From Lysinibacillus pakistanensis (GTDB lineage: Bacteria > Bacillota > Bacilli > Bacillales_A > Planococcaceae): a stretch of 64,000 nucleotides of DNA. The notes beneath the pieces are model-generated. The model worked only from the letters and a program-made list of their open reading frames with translations. It had not been told where the DNA came from and did not search any database. Of this stretch, positions 1 to 10,553 are shown one piece after another; position 1 is the stretch's first letter; every line of letters begins with the position of its first letter. Where the stretch lies: the NCBI GenBank assembly GCA_001312325.1, contig BBDJ01000005.1, forward strand, positions 1 through 64,000, read 5' to 3'. The position numbers and the translations under genes are program-made.

Positions 1-336
1 TGCAATAGTGTATAACTTTAAATATTTTCTTCCTTCAAAAATCATTAAATGGATAGAATAGTGATACAATTCTATAGCTGTTTACCTACATTTTGTGCAT
101 AAAACTACTTTGTAACAATACATAATCACTTATAGCTAACACTGCTTTTGTATAGGGAAATGTTACCTAAACTACATATTTAGCAATATAGTGATGGCTA
201 AGACTTCAAGTTATCACTTTACATTTGCGTAAAATACCAGAAGAAAATACGATCAACTCCCTCGTTTTGAAAAAGGGCTATACTTTTTAATTTGTCACCT
301 TGATTTCATTGACATAATAGTATTTCAACAACATGC
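1..336. other. non-coding, nothing recognised
   Basis: AT-rich sequence with no convincing open frame, ribosome binding site or structured element. Confidence 0.5.
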
Positions 337-370
337 AAAATCCCGTATTTTCTAATGAATACGGGATTTT
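337..370. terminator. intrinsic terminator, probably bidirectional
   Basis: A perfect 13-bp stem (337-349 with 358-370) has an 8-nt loop, a GC core, and A and T tracts on either side. It may end transcription of a gene left of the window or of the structured element to its right. Confidence 0.75.
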
Positions 371-425
371 AAATATAAAATGTAAGGAGTATTTTAGGTT
401 CAGTATGATGGCAAGGGATAGTTGC

Positions 426-591
426 AAACCCCATGAAAAATTCCTTATCAATTATGCCTCAGGTAATTGATAAGGATTCGGCTTTGTCCTTAGACCTTCG
501 TGATACAGGTCAATTAGCCGTTATCGCATGAATGCGATGATCTTAGGCGTAGTGCTAACGCAGCGACAGCTGTTGCTTTGAAATGGGGTTT
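426..591 (-). ncRNA. structured element, candidate orphan TnpB omega-RNA / IS200-IS605 end
   Basis: Five perfect helices nest in 166 nt. A 9-bp closing stem (426-434 with 583-591) encloses hairpins at 443-454/464-475 (12 bp), 493-497/507-511, 523-529/532-538 and 547-550/558-561. Read on the minus strand, a GCCGAATCC segment runs straight into the 12-bp hairpin, which recalls the 3' part of omega-RNAs of tnpB elements in Bacillales. No tnpB frame is visible beside it, so this would be an orphan. The helices are seen directly; the family and strand are inference from memory of related elements. Confidence 0.4.
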
Positions 592-921
592 GATTATAAA
601 AATCCCACAAACGTCAATAAAAAGAATCGATTTTGAAAAAAAGATTGATCAGTATCTATGTCTGTAGCTCTATTCTTGTAAAAATAGCAGGATTTTCTGA
701 TTCTTCAATTATTTATTAGCAGAACAAAAGAAGAAGTCTTACAATTGAGAGAAAATGACTCGTGAATGTTACGGTCACGAAATGGCTAGAACAAAATATA
801 ACCAAATTAAAAACCACAAATGGGATTAACACCACTTGTGGTATATCATGTTAATTAATTGGGTAATTTCTAGAAAATACTCCGTGAAAGCTCTATATAC
901 AAAGCAAGAGTGTTAAGAAAA
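592..921. other. non-coding, nothing recognised
   Basis: No supported gene. The segment GATTGATCA near 642 resembles the start of a short repeat found elsewhere in the window, but too little matches to call a copy. Confidence 0.45.
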
Positions 922-1080
922 TTATTTTATTTTCTCCGATAAAATATGCACACCTATATAAACAGCTGTAAAAATGATTGCACGCATTATCGCTTCAGAC
1001 AAAGGGTATTTTTGATAAAATAATAGAATAAGCAGCATTACGATACAAAACAAACTATAAAAAATCAATTTTTTTTTCAT
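922..1080 (-). CDS. small hydrophobic membrane protein
   Basis: A protein of about 52 residues, not recognised. Residues 2-22 form one hydrophobic helix after a KKK start, and a second moderately hydrophobic stretch lies near 33-48, so a small integral membrane protein is likely. The ATG at 1080 is chosen over the upstream TTG at 1107 because a GAGGTGG ribosome binding site lies just before it. Its neighbour on the same strand is a frameshifted gene of unknown role. Function cannot be given. Confidence 0.5.
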   Translation of the reverse strand: MKKKLIFYSLFCIVMLLILLFYQKYPLSEAIMRAIIFTAVYIGVHILSEKIK

Positions 1081-1158
1081 GTTCCACCTCTTGATATTCA
1101 ATTTCAATCTACACGATTTCTAGTAGGTACAACATGAATAAAATTGACTATTCCAAAT

Positions 1159-1623
1159 TTATTGTACATACCATTTGGAAATTGTATAACTACCATCTCT
1201 AGCAACCACTATACGATAACGATAATGCCAAGTATTGTCTTTTCCTGTTTCACTGATATAAACAATAATTTCTTTCGTGCCTACAAGTGGGACAGCTGTA
1301 TAAAGGATAGGTCCAATGATTGGAGTATTATACGTCACCATTGCAGTCATTGCAGAAACAAAATTCTTTTTCTCCTTAACAAGCTCACCTGTTTTTAAGT
1401 TATTCTCGCTTTTAAAAGTGCACTTCCGGCTTTAGCTAAAGAACCTGTTGCTGCATTAAACCAAGTCTGTGTCGCATTTTGTACATAATAATGATATCCC
1501 TGACGTTCATACATTATAAACTTTCCGTCAAAATTGTAAATTCTAATGGAACACCATTGAAAATATTGCACTTACATAACGAAAGGCTTGTAAATGTACA
1601 AAGTATATTTCTTGTAACATCAT
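1159..1623 (-). CDS. hypothetical protein, frameshifted
   Basis: Three minus-strand frames join into one protein of about 150 residues. It starts at ATG 1623 behind a TAGGAG site with 7-nt spacing. The frame changes near 1570 (T run) and near 1418, where one A appears to be missing. The rejoined product has aromatic-rich beta-type segments such as GYHYYVQNATQTW and ends in KWYVQ. No signal peptide or known domain was recognised. The plus-strand frame over the same bases has no ribosome binding site and is rejected. Confidence 0.5.
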
Positions 1624-1764
1624 TTATTAGCTCCTAAATTTTCGGCTATAGGAGAATGCGTTATAAATTAATAAAATAGTAAGGTAATTAACAGGGGATT
1701 TTAAGGTTAAAGTGCTAGACTACTAACAATGCTTAATCAATTTCATAAGGGAAGGGGAAGCAAC

Positions 1765-3183
1765 ATGAATTTTTTTCGATTTACTTGTAATCAGCATAAA
1801 CTCCATTCTCCTGGGGAGGTTCCTGTTTTTTAGTAAATCTAGGAATAGATTGAATATTTTCTTATTAATTTGTGCTGGGATGATAACAGGACTTCACATG
1901 CTTATTGAGGGCTATAGATGGCAAATATTACCTGCATATTTACTACTCTTACTGCCATGTATTCAATTTCTCTTTTTTTTGGAAAAATAACATCTCCACA
2001 TCTTGGCTAGCACGAATAGTAAAGGGGTTCTTATATATCCTTTGGTTATATGTAGTATTTGAATTACCTATCATTGCCCCAATGTTTTCGTTTCCAGAGC
2101 CATCAGGACCATATAAAATCGGAACAACCAGCCTCCATCTAGTTGATAAAAACAGGCTTGATGAATACACAAAAGATCCGGATGATCATAGGGAATTAAT
2201 GATTCAAATTTGGTATCCTGCAGAAGTTAACAAGAATGAGTTAACAGCTCCTTATACTGCTCATTCAAAAGAGCTAGCGGCTGGTCTACAGACAGCTTTA
2301 CCTTTACCACAGTTTGCCCTCCAGCATTTGAATAAAATTCAAACACATTCCTATCAAGATGCACAATTAGTCAAGAATGAATCTGGTTGGCCAGTATTAC
2401 TGTTTTCACATGGGATGAATTTATATCGATATCAAAATACCTTTCAAGTAGAAGAATTAGTGAGCCATGGCTATATCGTTGTCGGCATAGATCATACATA
2501 TGATGCTGCAGCTACTGTATTTCCTGATGGACGTACAGTTCTAAATTCTCCTCAATTAGATGACGGTATGCCTGCTCTCGATAAACATATAGCAGTATGG
2601 ACAGATGATGTAACCTTCGTACTAGACCAGCTTGAAAAGTTTAACCAAACAAAGAACGAAGAATTATATCATTCTATGGATATGAGGAAAATCGGCATGT
2701 TTGGTCACTCTTATGGTGGAGCTACTGCTATGCAAATGTTGCTGCGCGATGATCGAGTAAAAGCTAGTATTAATATGGATGGAGGCTTATTTGGAGACGA
2801 TGCACCAAAGCAAGGGGTAGGCAAACCTTTTTTTAATGATGAATGCCGATGAAATGGAGAAATATATGACTGAGGCAAAGAATTCAGAGAAAAATGATTT
2901 AGCAACAACCCTATTTAAAGAGTTTGATAGACGACAAGCGCTTGCTTTAAAGGGTGGAGGCTATTCATTGACCATTCCAAACACAAGTCATGCCAGCTTT
3001 ACGGATACTTCTTTATTCTTAAAACTTTTACAATCAAAAGGAGAAGATCCACAATATGTTCATCAAATCATTAATGAGGTTAGTCTTGAATTCTTCAATC
3101 AATACGTGAAAGATGATGCAGCAGCTTCAATGAAAAAAATAGCTGATCGTTATCCAAAAATTCAATTGACTAAATATAAATAA
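1765..3183 (+). CDS. alpha/beta hydrolase, PAF-acetylhydrolase type, with membrane N-terminus
   Basis: Predicted ester hydrolase of the platelet-activating-factor acetylhydrolase / carboxylesterase family. The N-terminal ~120 residues hold several hydrophobic helices, so the catalytic domain is likely membrane-anchored. That domain carries the nucleophile elbow GHSYGG, a candidate acid in NMDGG and a candidate His in NTSHASF, which together fit a Ser-Asp-His triad. It starts at ATG 1765 behind GAAGGGGAAG. The frame breaks at T runs near 1770-1776, 1972-1980 and 2827-2833. A strong terminator follows. The natural substrate is unknown. Confidence 0.75.
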
Positions 3184-3273
3184 TCAATCGGATTTCTTAA
3201 CATGTTAAGTAGTCCAGAAGTTCTTGTTCAAAATGAAGGATAAGGATTTGATAGACTTTGTAAGACAATAAAA

Positions 3274-3333
3274 AGAAAACCCGAACTATTCCGTGAAACT
3301 CTAATTGAGTGTTTCGTATAGTTCGGGTTTTCT
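3274..3333. terminator. intrinsic terminator
   Basis: A perfect 16-bp stem (3274-3289 with 3318-3333), extended inside by GAAACTC/GAGTGTTTC, ends in a T-rich tract and closes the hydrolase gene. Confidence 0.85.
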
Positions 3334-3529
3334 GTTTATTTTTCATTATTTATTAAAAACATGCGACAATAGGCAGTTATACCCTGCCTCTATGATTGAA
3401 CTAATATTTTGGAGATAATTTATACTGTTGTTTTCATCAATCTAACAACGACTTTCCACATTTATATCTTCAAAACTATAAATGGTTAAGCTCTTGTTGG
3501 ATACAACTTGGCTTTCTAATTGGAGAACG

Positions 3530-3556
3530 TGTCACAAAGTATAGCATCCATTCGTT
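3530..3556 (+). promoter_or_regulatory. candidate ECF-type promoter
   Basis: TGTCAC at 3530-3535, a 17-nt spacer and CGTT at 3553 lie just upstream of the sigma factor gene. The TGTCAC...CGT layout resembles ECF promoters, which would imply autoregulation. Inference from spacing and motif only. Confidence 0.35.
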
Positions 3557-3580
3557 ATATAGAGTGAGAGGAGGGAATAT

Positions 3581-4138
3581 ATGAAAACTAAAAATAAGGA
3601 TTATGAAAAAATGGTAGAACTATACGAGTTGTATGAACAAAAAATTTATTATGTAGCTTATTCCATTTTAAATAATATTCAGCAAGCTGAAGATATAGTT
3701 CAAGAGACGTTTATTATTCTCTATCAGAATATGGAAAAAATCTACAGCTTGAACACTGAAGAGCTTAAACGTTACATATTGAGAATTGCGAAAAACAAAT
3801 CAATTGATGGCTACCGGAAAAATAAACGACATGAAATGTTTTTAGATGAATATCAAAAAGAATCGCCAGAAGTAGCAGATGAAAATATTGAAGAGTGGGA
3901 GCAGCGTTCAATATGTGAGGTACAAATTGATACATTGCTTAGAGAGTTAAATGACTCTTACAGACAGATTTTTAAATACAAAATCTTCTATAACTTAACG
4001 TATCAGGAAATTTCAAAAATAATGGGGATCACTGAAGTCAATGCCCGCAAGCAATTTGAACGAGCTCGAAAACGAGTACAGAATATGATAGGAGGTATAG
4101 AAAATGACGAATTCAAAGAACTCCAAAAATATGTATGA
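3581..4138 (+). CDS. ECF-type RNA polymerase sigma factor
   Basis: A 185-residue group 4 sigma factor with only regions 2 and 4. Region 2 includes QQAEDIVQETFI and the following helices (about residues 10-90). Region 4 is a helix-turn-helix near 130-170 with LTYQEISKIMGITE followed by ARKQFERARKRV. It starts at ATG 3581 behind GAGAGGAGGG. The next gene begins inside its 3' end, which is the usual layout for an ECF factor and its anti-sigma partner. The frame is intact. The signal it answers cannot be read from sequence. Confidence 0.9.
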   Translation: MKTKNKDYEKMVELYELYEQKIYYVAYSILNNIQQAEDIVQETFIILYQNMEKIYSLNTEELKRYILRIAKNKSIDGYRKNKRHEMFLDEYQKESPEVADENIEEWEQRSICEVQIDTLLRELNDSYRQIFKYKIFYNLTYQEISKIMGITEVNARKQFERARKRVQNMIGGIENDEFKELQKYV

Positions 4139-5538
4139 CATTGCTGAGAAAATCGCTTTAGACGATTTTGATCATCAAAATGAACAACATAAATTTTCAC
4201 ATACCTACATGCACAAAAAGAAAATGTTTATGGAGGAAATTAAGTTGAACAATAAACAGTCACTGCAAAAACGTAAAAAGAATCGCATTTTAATCGCCGC
4301 TGCTGCTTAATGTTTGGTATACCAACAACTGCTTTTGGTGCAGTTAAAGTCTACGATATGATTGTTCAAAAACAAAATTACGAAGTAAATGTCTCAGTGT
4401 CAGATAATACCTCAAAAAAAGAAGGACAATTGGTATAAACTAAAAGTAAATTATTTACCAGAAAATATGGTAGAAGACAAAAATGCTCCTTTGAAATATT
4501 CATTTAAAGATAACTACGCAATGGGCGGGTTTTCGTTCTATCTTTGGAGAGTAGGTAAAAATTCCAATTTTCAAACTCTATACACAAAAAGCTATGAAGA
4601 AAAAGAGATAAATGGTAAGAAAGCAGTGATTGTCAAAAAAGATACTGGAAACAAAAGTTTAGTATTTGATAGAAAGGTCTATCTTTTATTTGAAGAAGAG
4701 GGGATTATGGTAGACGTTGAATTTGGCAATGATGTAAGTGAAGAACTTATGATGAAGGTCATGGAAAACATTTCACTTGAGCCACATCAAAAGAAATGGC
4801 ATCATTTATAGCAGATTTCGATGATCCTCTTTATAGTGAAGAGGATGAACCAATCGAATTTAGCGTTATTCCTTTGAAAAAAAGACAGCAAACAACTATT
4901 TAGTGTAGGAGAAAAGGTTCCAGTAACCATAGATCAAATAAGCAGATTAGACAATCTTGAATTTGTTATCGAAAAAGTTGAAATCTTTGATTCAATCACA
5001 GATTTTAAACAAAATAACTTTAATGGAGTTGGCCTAAGAAGCTTAAGTAGGTATAAAGCTTTAGATCAGAAAAAGATATTGTTACCGTATAGACGGGATA
5101 TATATAAAGTTGGTAATGGTAAAGATTCAATTTATGAATTAGTAGACTCAAAATTAGTGGCTCCTAAATTTGTCTACCTAACTACAAGAGTGAAAAACAT
5201 TGGTAAAGAGGCAACAGAAGAAATCTATATGCGTCCAACTATACAAGTGCTTAAAAATAAAAATAATGCATGGCACTATGCTGGAGAAGATGGAATTGAC
5301 GAAAAAAAGTATTATGACGGGTGAGGTTGATTATCTAGCACCTCATGGAAAGGGAAAAGCTTTTTACAATATAGGAAATATCCAACCCGAACAAACGATT
5401 AACATGAACTTAGGTTATTTTGTAGACGAGGATAAGCTAGATTCTATCTTCCTTAATGTTTTCGGCGATTACAGTAGTTTTAATGGATCTGAAAACATGA
5501 ATGCAAAAGATCGTTGGTGGATTGATATTCGTAAATAG
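4104..5538 (+). CDS. anti-sigma-factor-like membrane protein, frameshifted
   Basis: A long protein of about 475 residues overlapping the sigma gene by 35 nt. The N-terminal part is hydrophilic (possible sigma-binding region), followed by KKRKKNRILIAAAA and a hydrophobic stretch that would be the single membrane helix. The rest should be extracellular, with a DUF4367-like region followed by a DUF4352-like beta domain ending in KDRWWIDIRK. Frames change near 4305, 4420, 4795, 4880 and 5308, mostly at A runs. The anti-sigma role is inferred from position and layout, not from a recognised zinc motif. Confidence 0.6.
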
Positions 5539-5770
5539 GAAAAATGATAGAAATAAGTAGTCTATGGCCTTTCAAAGCATATAACCTAATTTTAGTAATG
5601 GGAAACAGGTCATTTATCAAAGAATATACAGTAAATGAACGGGAATTCGTAATGGACTAAAGGCAGATCCATTTGGCTGAACTATTAGTTATAGACTTTG
5701 AGATTGAAAAAGAAATTAATTATTCGATTCTTATTTTTGAGCATAATAACGTAGGAAAGAAGGTAGTATT

Positions 5771-6531
5771 TTGAAAACAACAGGAAATTTTACAGACAAG
5801 GCCGATATATATGCGAAATATCGACCTAGTTATCCTAATGAATATATTGATTATTTGTTTTCAGCTAACCAACTGAATAGTGATCGGATTGTGGCCGATA
5901 TTGGTTCAGGTACAGGAATATTTAGCCACCAGCTGCTTGAAAGAGGATTACATGTTATTGGCGTTGAGCCGAATAATGATATGAGAAATGTGGCTGAGCA
6001 ATCATTAAACATACATTCTCGATTTATATCAATAAATGCAACTGCTGAAAATACCACTTTAAAAGAGAATAGCGTAGATTTAGTAACGGTCGCCCAAGCA
6101 TTTCATTGGTTTGATAAAAAAAAGCATTCAAAATCGAATGTCAACGGATTTTAAAACAAAAGGCAAATGTTGCTCTTGTTTGGAATAGCAGAGATTTAAC
6201 TAGTCCAATTATTAAAGAGAATGCAGAGATTTGCCAAAAGACCTGTTCAAATTTCAAAGGATTTAGCGGTGGGATGGAGGAAACTTCAGAAGTATTTAAC
6301 AGCTTTTTTTAACGATGGAAAGTATGAGTTTAAAAAAATATCAAAATGATTTACTTTTTGATTATGAAGGTTTTTTTGGGAAGGAATTTGTCAGCGTCCT
6401 ATGCTCCGAAAAAAAATGATGAAGAGTATAAACGATTTGTTTTTCTCCTGACAGAGTTATTCGAAAAATACAGTAAGAATGGAAAAATTGTTCTCCAAAA
6501 CATAACACGTAGCTATCTAGGTAATGTCTGA
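5771..6531 (+). CDS. class I SAM-dependent methyltransferase
   Basis: SAM-binding Rossmann-fold methyltransferase. Motif I is ADIGSGTGIF (about residues 42-51), the acidic residue ending strand 2 is in GVEPN, and DLVTVAQAFHWF matches the post-motif of the UbiE/Methyltransf_11 group. The start is TTG 5771 with AGAAGG seven bases upstream. The frame breaks at the A run near 6117-6123 and again near 6305-6345. The rejoined product is about 250 residues, normal for the family. Substrate unknown; no operon partners. Confidence 0.7.
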
Positions 6532-7027
6532 ACATCCGAACCATAAAAGGACTTATTTCGAAGTTCCCATTTAACTTTTAGATGATTAATTACTACTATA
6601 ACTCCAAGGATAAAAAACTCGTTTAGTATGAACATCCCTATTGTTAGATACTATATCGCATTGGAGGTGCAGTTTTTAAAGGGGATTTTCAAAATATTAT
6701 CTACAAAATATAGAATTCATTATGAACAAATGTTCAAATGGATTCTTTTTTTTAGCAGTTTTTATATCAATGGTATAAAAGTTTTGTTTCGTTCCATATT
6801 AATTATGTTGCTTTGATAAGTAATGAGATTTTTATCTAAAAAATTCATCTAATAAAGTGAAATTATTAGAAAGTGTAAATTAGCAGATATTATTAAAAGC
6901 GCGAGTGGAATTACATGTTGAAGCAACGAAAGATGTTCTAAAAGTAACAGTATGTGCTGATGCTATTATTTTCAGTGTTCCCACACGGTTACAGAAAAAA
7001 AATTTACTATAGATAGGGGAGCAAAAG
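6532..7027 (+). other. mostly non-coding, short coding-like remnant
   Basis: A 62-codon open frame at 6628-6816 has no good ribosome binding site and is not called. Between about 6863 and 6990 two short frames read like protein (KLADIIKSASGI, then VEATKDVLKVTV), which suggests a decayed gene I cannot identify. Confidence 0.35.
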
Positions 7028-7884
7028 ATGGATATCCTCCTAGCGATTTTACCAGCTCTTTTTTTGGGGAAGTATTGTGCTCTTTAATGTCAAGCTTGGT
7101 GGTGGTCCCTATAGCCAAGTGCTTGGAACAACAATTGGAGCACTTCTCTTCTCTATAGGAGTTTATTTTGTTGTTAAACCTGTGTTGACACCTGTAGTTT
7201 TGGGAGTCGGAATTGTATCAGCCTTTTTGGCATTAGGGCAGGCAAATCAATTAAAAAGCATTGATTTAATGGGCGTTTCTAAAACAATGCCCATTTCAAC
7301 AGGTCTACAATTGGTTGCAACAACATTATTTGGAGTCATTGTCTTCCATGAATGGTCGACTACAATATCCGTTATCTTAGGTATCCTTGCATTGATCAGT
7401 ATTTTGATTGGTATCGTTCTTACATCGCTGCCAAATCCAGAGGAGAAAAAAAGAAGAGCAAGGGAAAAATTTAAGAAAAGGAATTTTAATTTTACTCGTT
7501 TCTACTTTTGGTTATTTAGTCTATGTGGTGGTTATCCGCTTATTTGATGTAAATGGATGGTCGGCTCTATTACCGCAAGCAATCGGAATGGTCATAGGTG
7601 GAATTCTATTAACATTTAAACACAAACCATTCAATAAATATGCGATTCGTAATATTATTCCAGGTTTAGTTTGGGCTGCAGGGAATATGTTTTTATTTAT
7701 CTCACAGCCACGTGTAGGAGTTGCCACAAGTTTTTCTCTTTCTCAAATGGGGATCGTGATTTCAACTTTAGGCGGAATTTTTATTATAGGTGAGAAAAAA
7801 ACCAAACGACAACTTATAGCAATTTTCATTGGGATTATCTTTATAGTCGCTGCTGGAATTATGCTAGGGATGGCGAAAGCATAG
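7028..7884 (+). CDS. glcU: glucose uptake protein (GRP/DMT family)
   Basis: Proton-coupled glucose permease of the GRP sugar transporter family, about 285 residues with ten predicted membrane helices. It starts MDILLAILPALFWGS at ATG 7028 behind AGGGGAGC. GALLFSIGVYF, LALGQANQLKSI and GLVWAAGNMFLF are typical of the family. It lies 15 nt before the glucose dehydrogenase gene, the same pairing as Bacillus glcU-gdh, where the operon is expressed in the forespore. Two breaks are seen: the T run 7059-7065 (seven where six are needed) and an A-rich stretch near 7446-7480. Confidence 0.88.
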
Positions 7885-8685
<801 letters not shown>

Positions 8686-8762
8686 ATAAATAACTGCAAC
8701 GACAGAGAATTAGTTTCCTCATCAGAGTAGTATACTCCATTAATAAAATATAAATAAAAATT

Positions 8763-8795
8763 GGCATTGGAATCTAACCTTTCCAATGCCTTTCT
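8763..8795 (+). terminator. intrinsic terminator of glcU-gdh
   Basis: A 10-bp stem (8763-8772 with 8781-8790) is followed by TTTCT. Confidence 0.75.
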
Positions 8796-8932
8796 ATAAT
8801 CTACAAGAACGCCCATTACAAACGAAGAATTATTAGATGGGGAATTGGGTATGAATACATATTACACATTTAACAATACTAAGTACGGATTCCACTTGCT
8901 TTTGGGATGAAAAATAAAGGAGGGAAATAAAA

Positions 8933-9572
8933 ATGGATGATCTGTATCCACGTTTATCAAAAGATAATGCAGCATTACTTTTAGTTGATCACCAGACTGG
9001 ATTGATTTCTGGTTTAGTAAGGGACTATGGTGTTGATGAATTTAAAAATAACGTCCTTGCTCTTGCTAATACCGCTAAGTTTTTTTGATCTACCTGTCAT
9101 ATTAACTACAAGCTTTGAAAACGGACCAAATGGACCACTTATGCAAGGGCTTGTTGGATTATTTCCAGATGCACCTAAGATTGCTCGCCCTGGTCAAATC
9201 AATGCATGGGATAACGAGGATTTTGTCACTGCAGTTAAATTGACTGGTAAAAAGCAACTAATTATTGCCGGAGTTGTCACAGATGTTTGTGTTGCTTTTC
9301 CTGCATTATCGGCTCTGAACGCAGGCTACGAAGTATTTGTCGCTACGGATGCGTCGGGAACTTTCAGTAAACAAGTTGCAAATGCGGCGATAATGCGTAT
9401 GGCTCATAGTGGCGTACAGTTGATGAACTGGTTTAGTATTGCTAGTGAATTACAACGTGATTGGCGAAACGACATCGAAGGCTTTGGCGCTTTACTTGCA
9501 AGCCAACTTCCTGGCTATCAAAACGTTATGGAAAGCTATGAAGGTGCTCAAAAAGATTTTAATAAGCAGTAA
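8933..9572 (+). CDS. isochorismatase-family hydrolase, YcaC-like
   Basis: Cysteine hydrolase of the isochorismatase/nicotinamidase superfamily, about 212 residues after rejoining. LLVDHQTGLI supplies the catalytic Asp, and GVVTDVCVAF supplies the nucleophilic Cys preceded by the cis-peptide typical of the fold. The C-terminal region (SGVQLMNWFSIASELQRDW) matches the YcaC subgroup. Start ATG 8933 follows AAGGAGGG. The single break is the T run near 9077-9083. A terminator follows at once, so it is monocistronic. Substrate is not known for this subgroup. Confidence 0.8.
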
Positions 9573-9590
9573 AAAAAATCAAGGAACTAA

Positions 9591-9620
9591 AAACGCGGAT
9601 TTCATTTTAACTCCGCGTTT
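9591..9620. terminator. intrinsic terminator between convergent genes
   Basis: A 9-bp stem, AAACGCGGA (9591-9599) with TCCGCGTTT (9612-9620), lies between the hydrolase gene and the minus-strand ferredoxin gene and can serve both. Confidence 0.75.
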
Positions 9621-9635
9621 CTAATTTAAGTAAGG

Positions 9636-9972
9636 TTAATCTGCTGGTCTTGGGCCTCTATCGCCCTGTGTATTTTCAGAAGTTAAAATGGGCCGAACGG
9701 TAATGTCTCCTATGACACGAATCTGACAAGATAGCCGTAAGCAGTCCTCAAATAAATTCTCATCAATATTTTTAATAGCAAAGGCGTTTTTTTTCTATTT
9801 TCGAAATATCCTTATATTCTCCAGCTAAAACCTCTACTCTACAAGTAGTACATTTTGCTTTTCCACCACATAGATGAAATATTTCTATACCATTATCTTC
9901 AAGTGCTAAAACTAATTTTTTTCCTTCCTCTACTTCAAATGTTTTTCCTCCAAATACGTTGATAAGTGGCAT
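9636..9972 (-). CDS. 2Fe-2S ferredoxin
   Basis: Small electron carrier of the plant/adrenodoxin-type 2Fe-2S fold, about 112 residues after rejoining. The cluster ligands are Cys in HLCGGKAKCTTC (C-x5-C-x2-C) and a distal Cys in RLSCQIRV. The N-terminus MPLINVFGGKTFEVEEG is typical. ATG 9972 follows AAGGGAG. The break is the T run near 9785-9792, which cuts the protein after KIEKK and would remove the fourth ligand. A Pro/Arg/Asp tail ends the protein. Redox partner unknown. Confidence 0.82.
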
Positions 9973-10102
9973 CTAATAATACTCCCTTCATAAATTTCCT
10001 AATGGATGGGGTTAACGAAGTAAGTTTTATTATCAGTTTGTATTGTTCCGGCTATTCTCATACAAAAAAATCATTCATTGTCTAAAAGATTAAAGATTTT
10101 AC

Positions 10103-10365
10103 CTAGCGAGGATATCTGTTTGGTGGGTACCAGAATGGTGGATAGCCAAATGGCGGATAACCATAAGATGGGTAGCCATAGGAAGGATAACCATAAGGCG
10201 GATAGCCATAGGAAGGGGACCTAAATGGTGGATAGCCATCAAAACCATACCCTGGGAAAAACATTCTTTCTATTGGATTGCGACCAAATTCGCCGTATTG
10301 GGGTCCTCTGAATTCGCCATAACCTGGTTCATTTCACGTGGCATATTGGGATAATTTCTTGTCAC
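10103..10365 (-). CDS. Tyr/Pro/Gly repeat protein, probable spore coat type
   Basis: A protein of about 87 residues whose second half is a run of imperfect GYPPYGYPSY repeats ending NRYPR. Such low-complexity Tyr-Pro-Gly proteins are common in spore coats of Bacillales. GTG 10365 is chosen because AGGAGG (10373-10378) is 7 nt upstream; the ATG at 10371 is only one base from it. The frame changes near 10328, before the repeats. It is divergent from the spore-lytic gene at 10554, which fits a sporulation role. Function is inference. Confidence 0.55.
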
Positions 10366-10553
10366 TTTCATACCTCCTAATAATAGTCATAGGCCTACTA
10401 TATGTTCGGAAAGTCTTTTGGAATGGGGTATTTGCCTATTTCACAAATGGGATTATGGTAGGTGTTACGTTTCAAAAGATCATTTATTTGAGGATAATCA
10501 AATCAGCCAACACATATATTTTAGTTAATGATAATGGAGAAATGAGGTTTTCA

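Noticed and set aside
1144..1398. Plus-strand ORF of 84 codons
   Set aside because: It has no ribosome binding site, and the minus strand gives a rejoined protein with a good start.
6628..6816. 62-codon ORF in the gap before glcU
   Set aside because: No ribosome binding site, odd composition, no family resemblance.
10338..10553. Upstream extension of the SleL reading frame
   Set aside because: The extension runs through the divergent gene's start region and lacks LysM-like sequence; ATG 10554 with AGG fits the family N-terminus.
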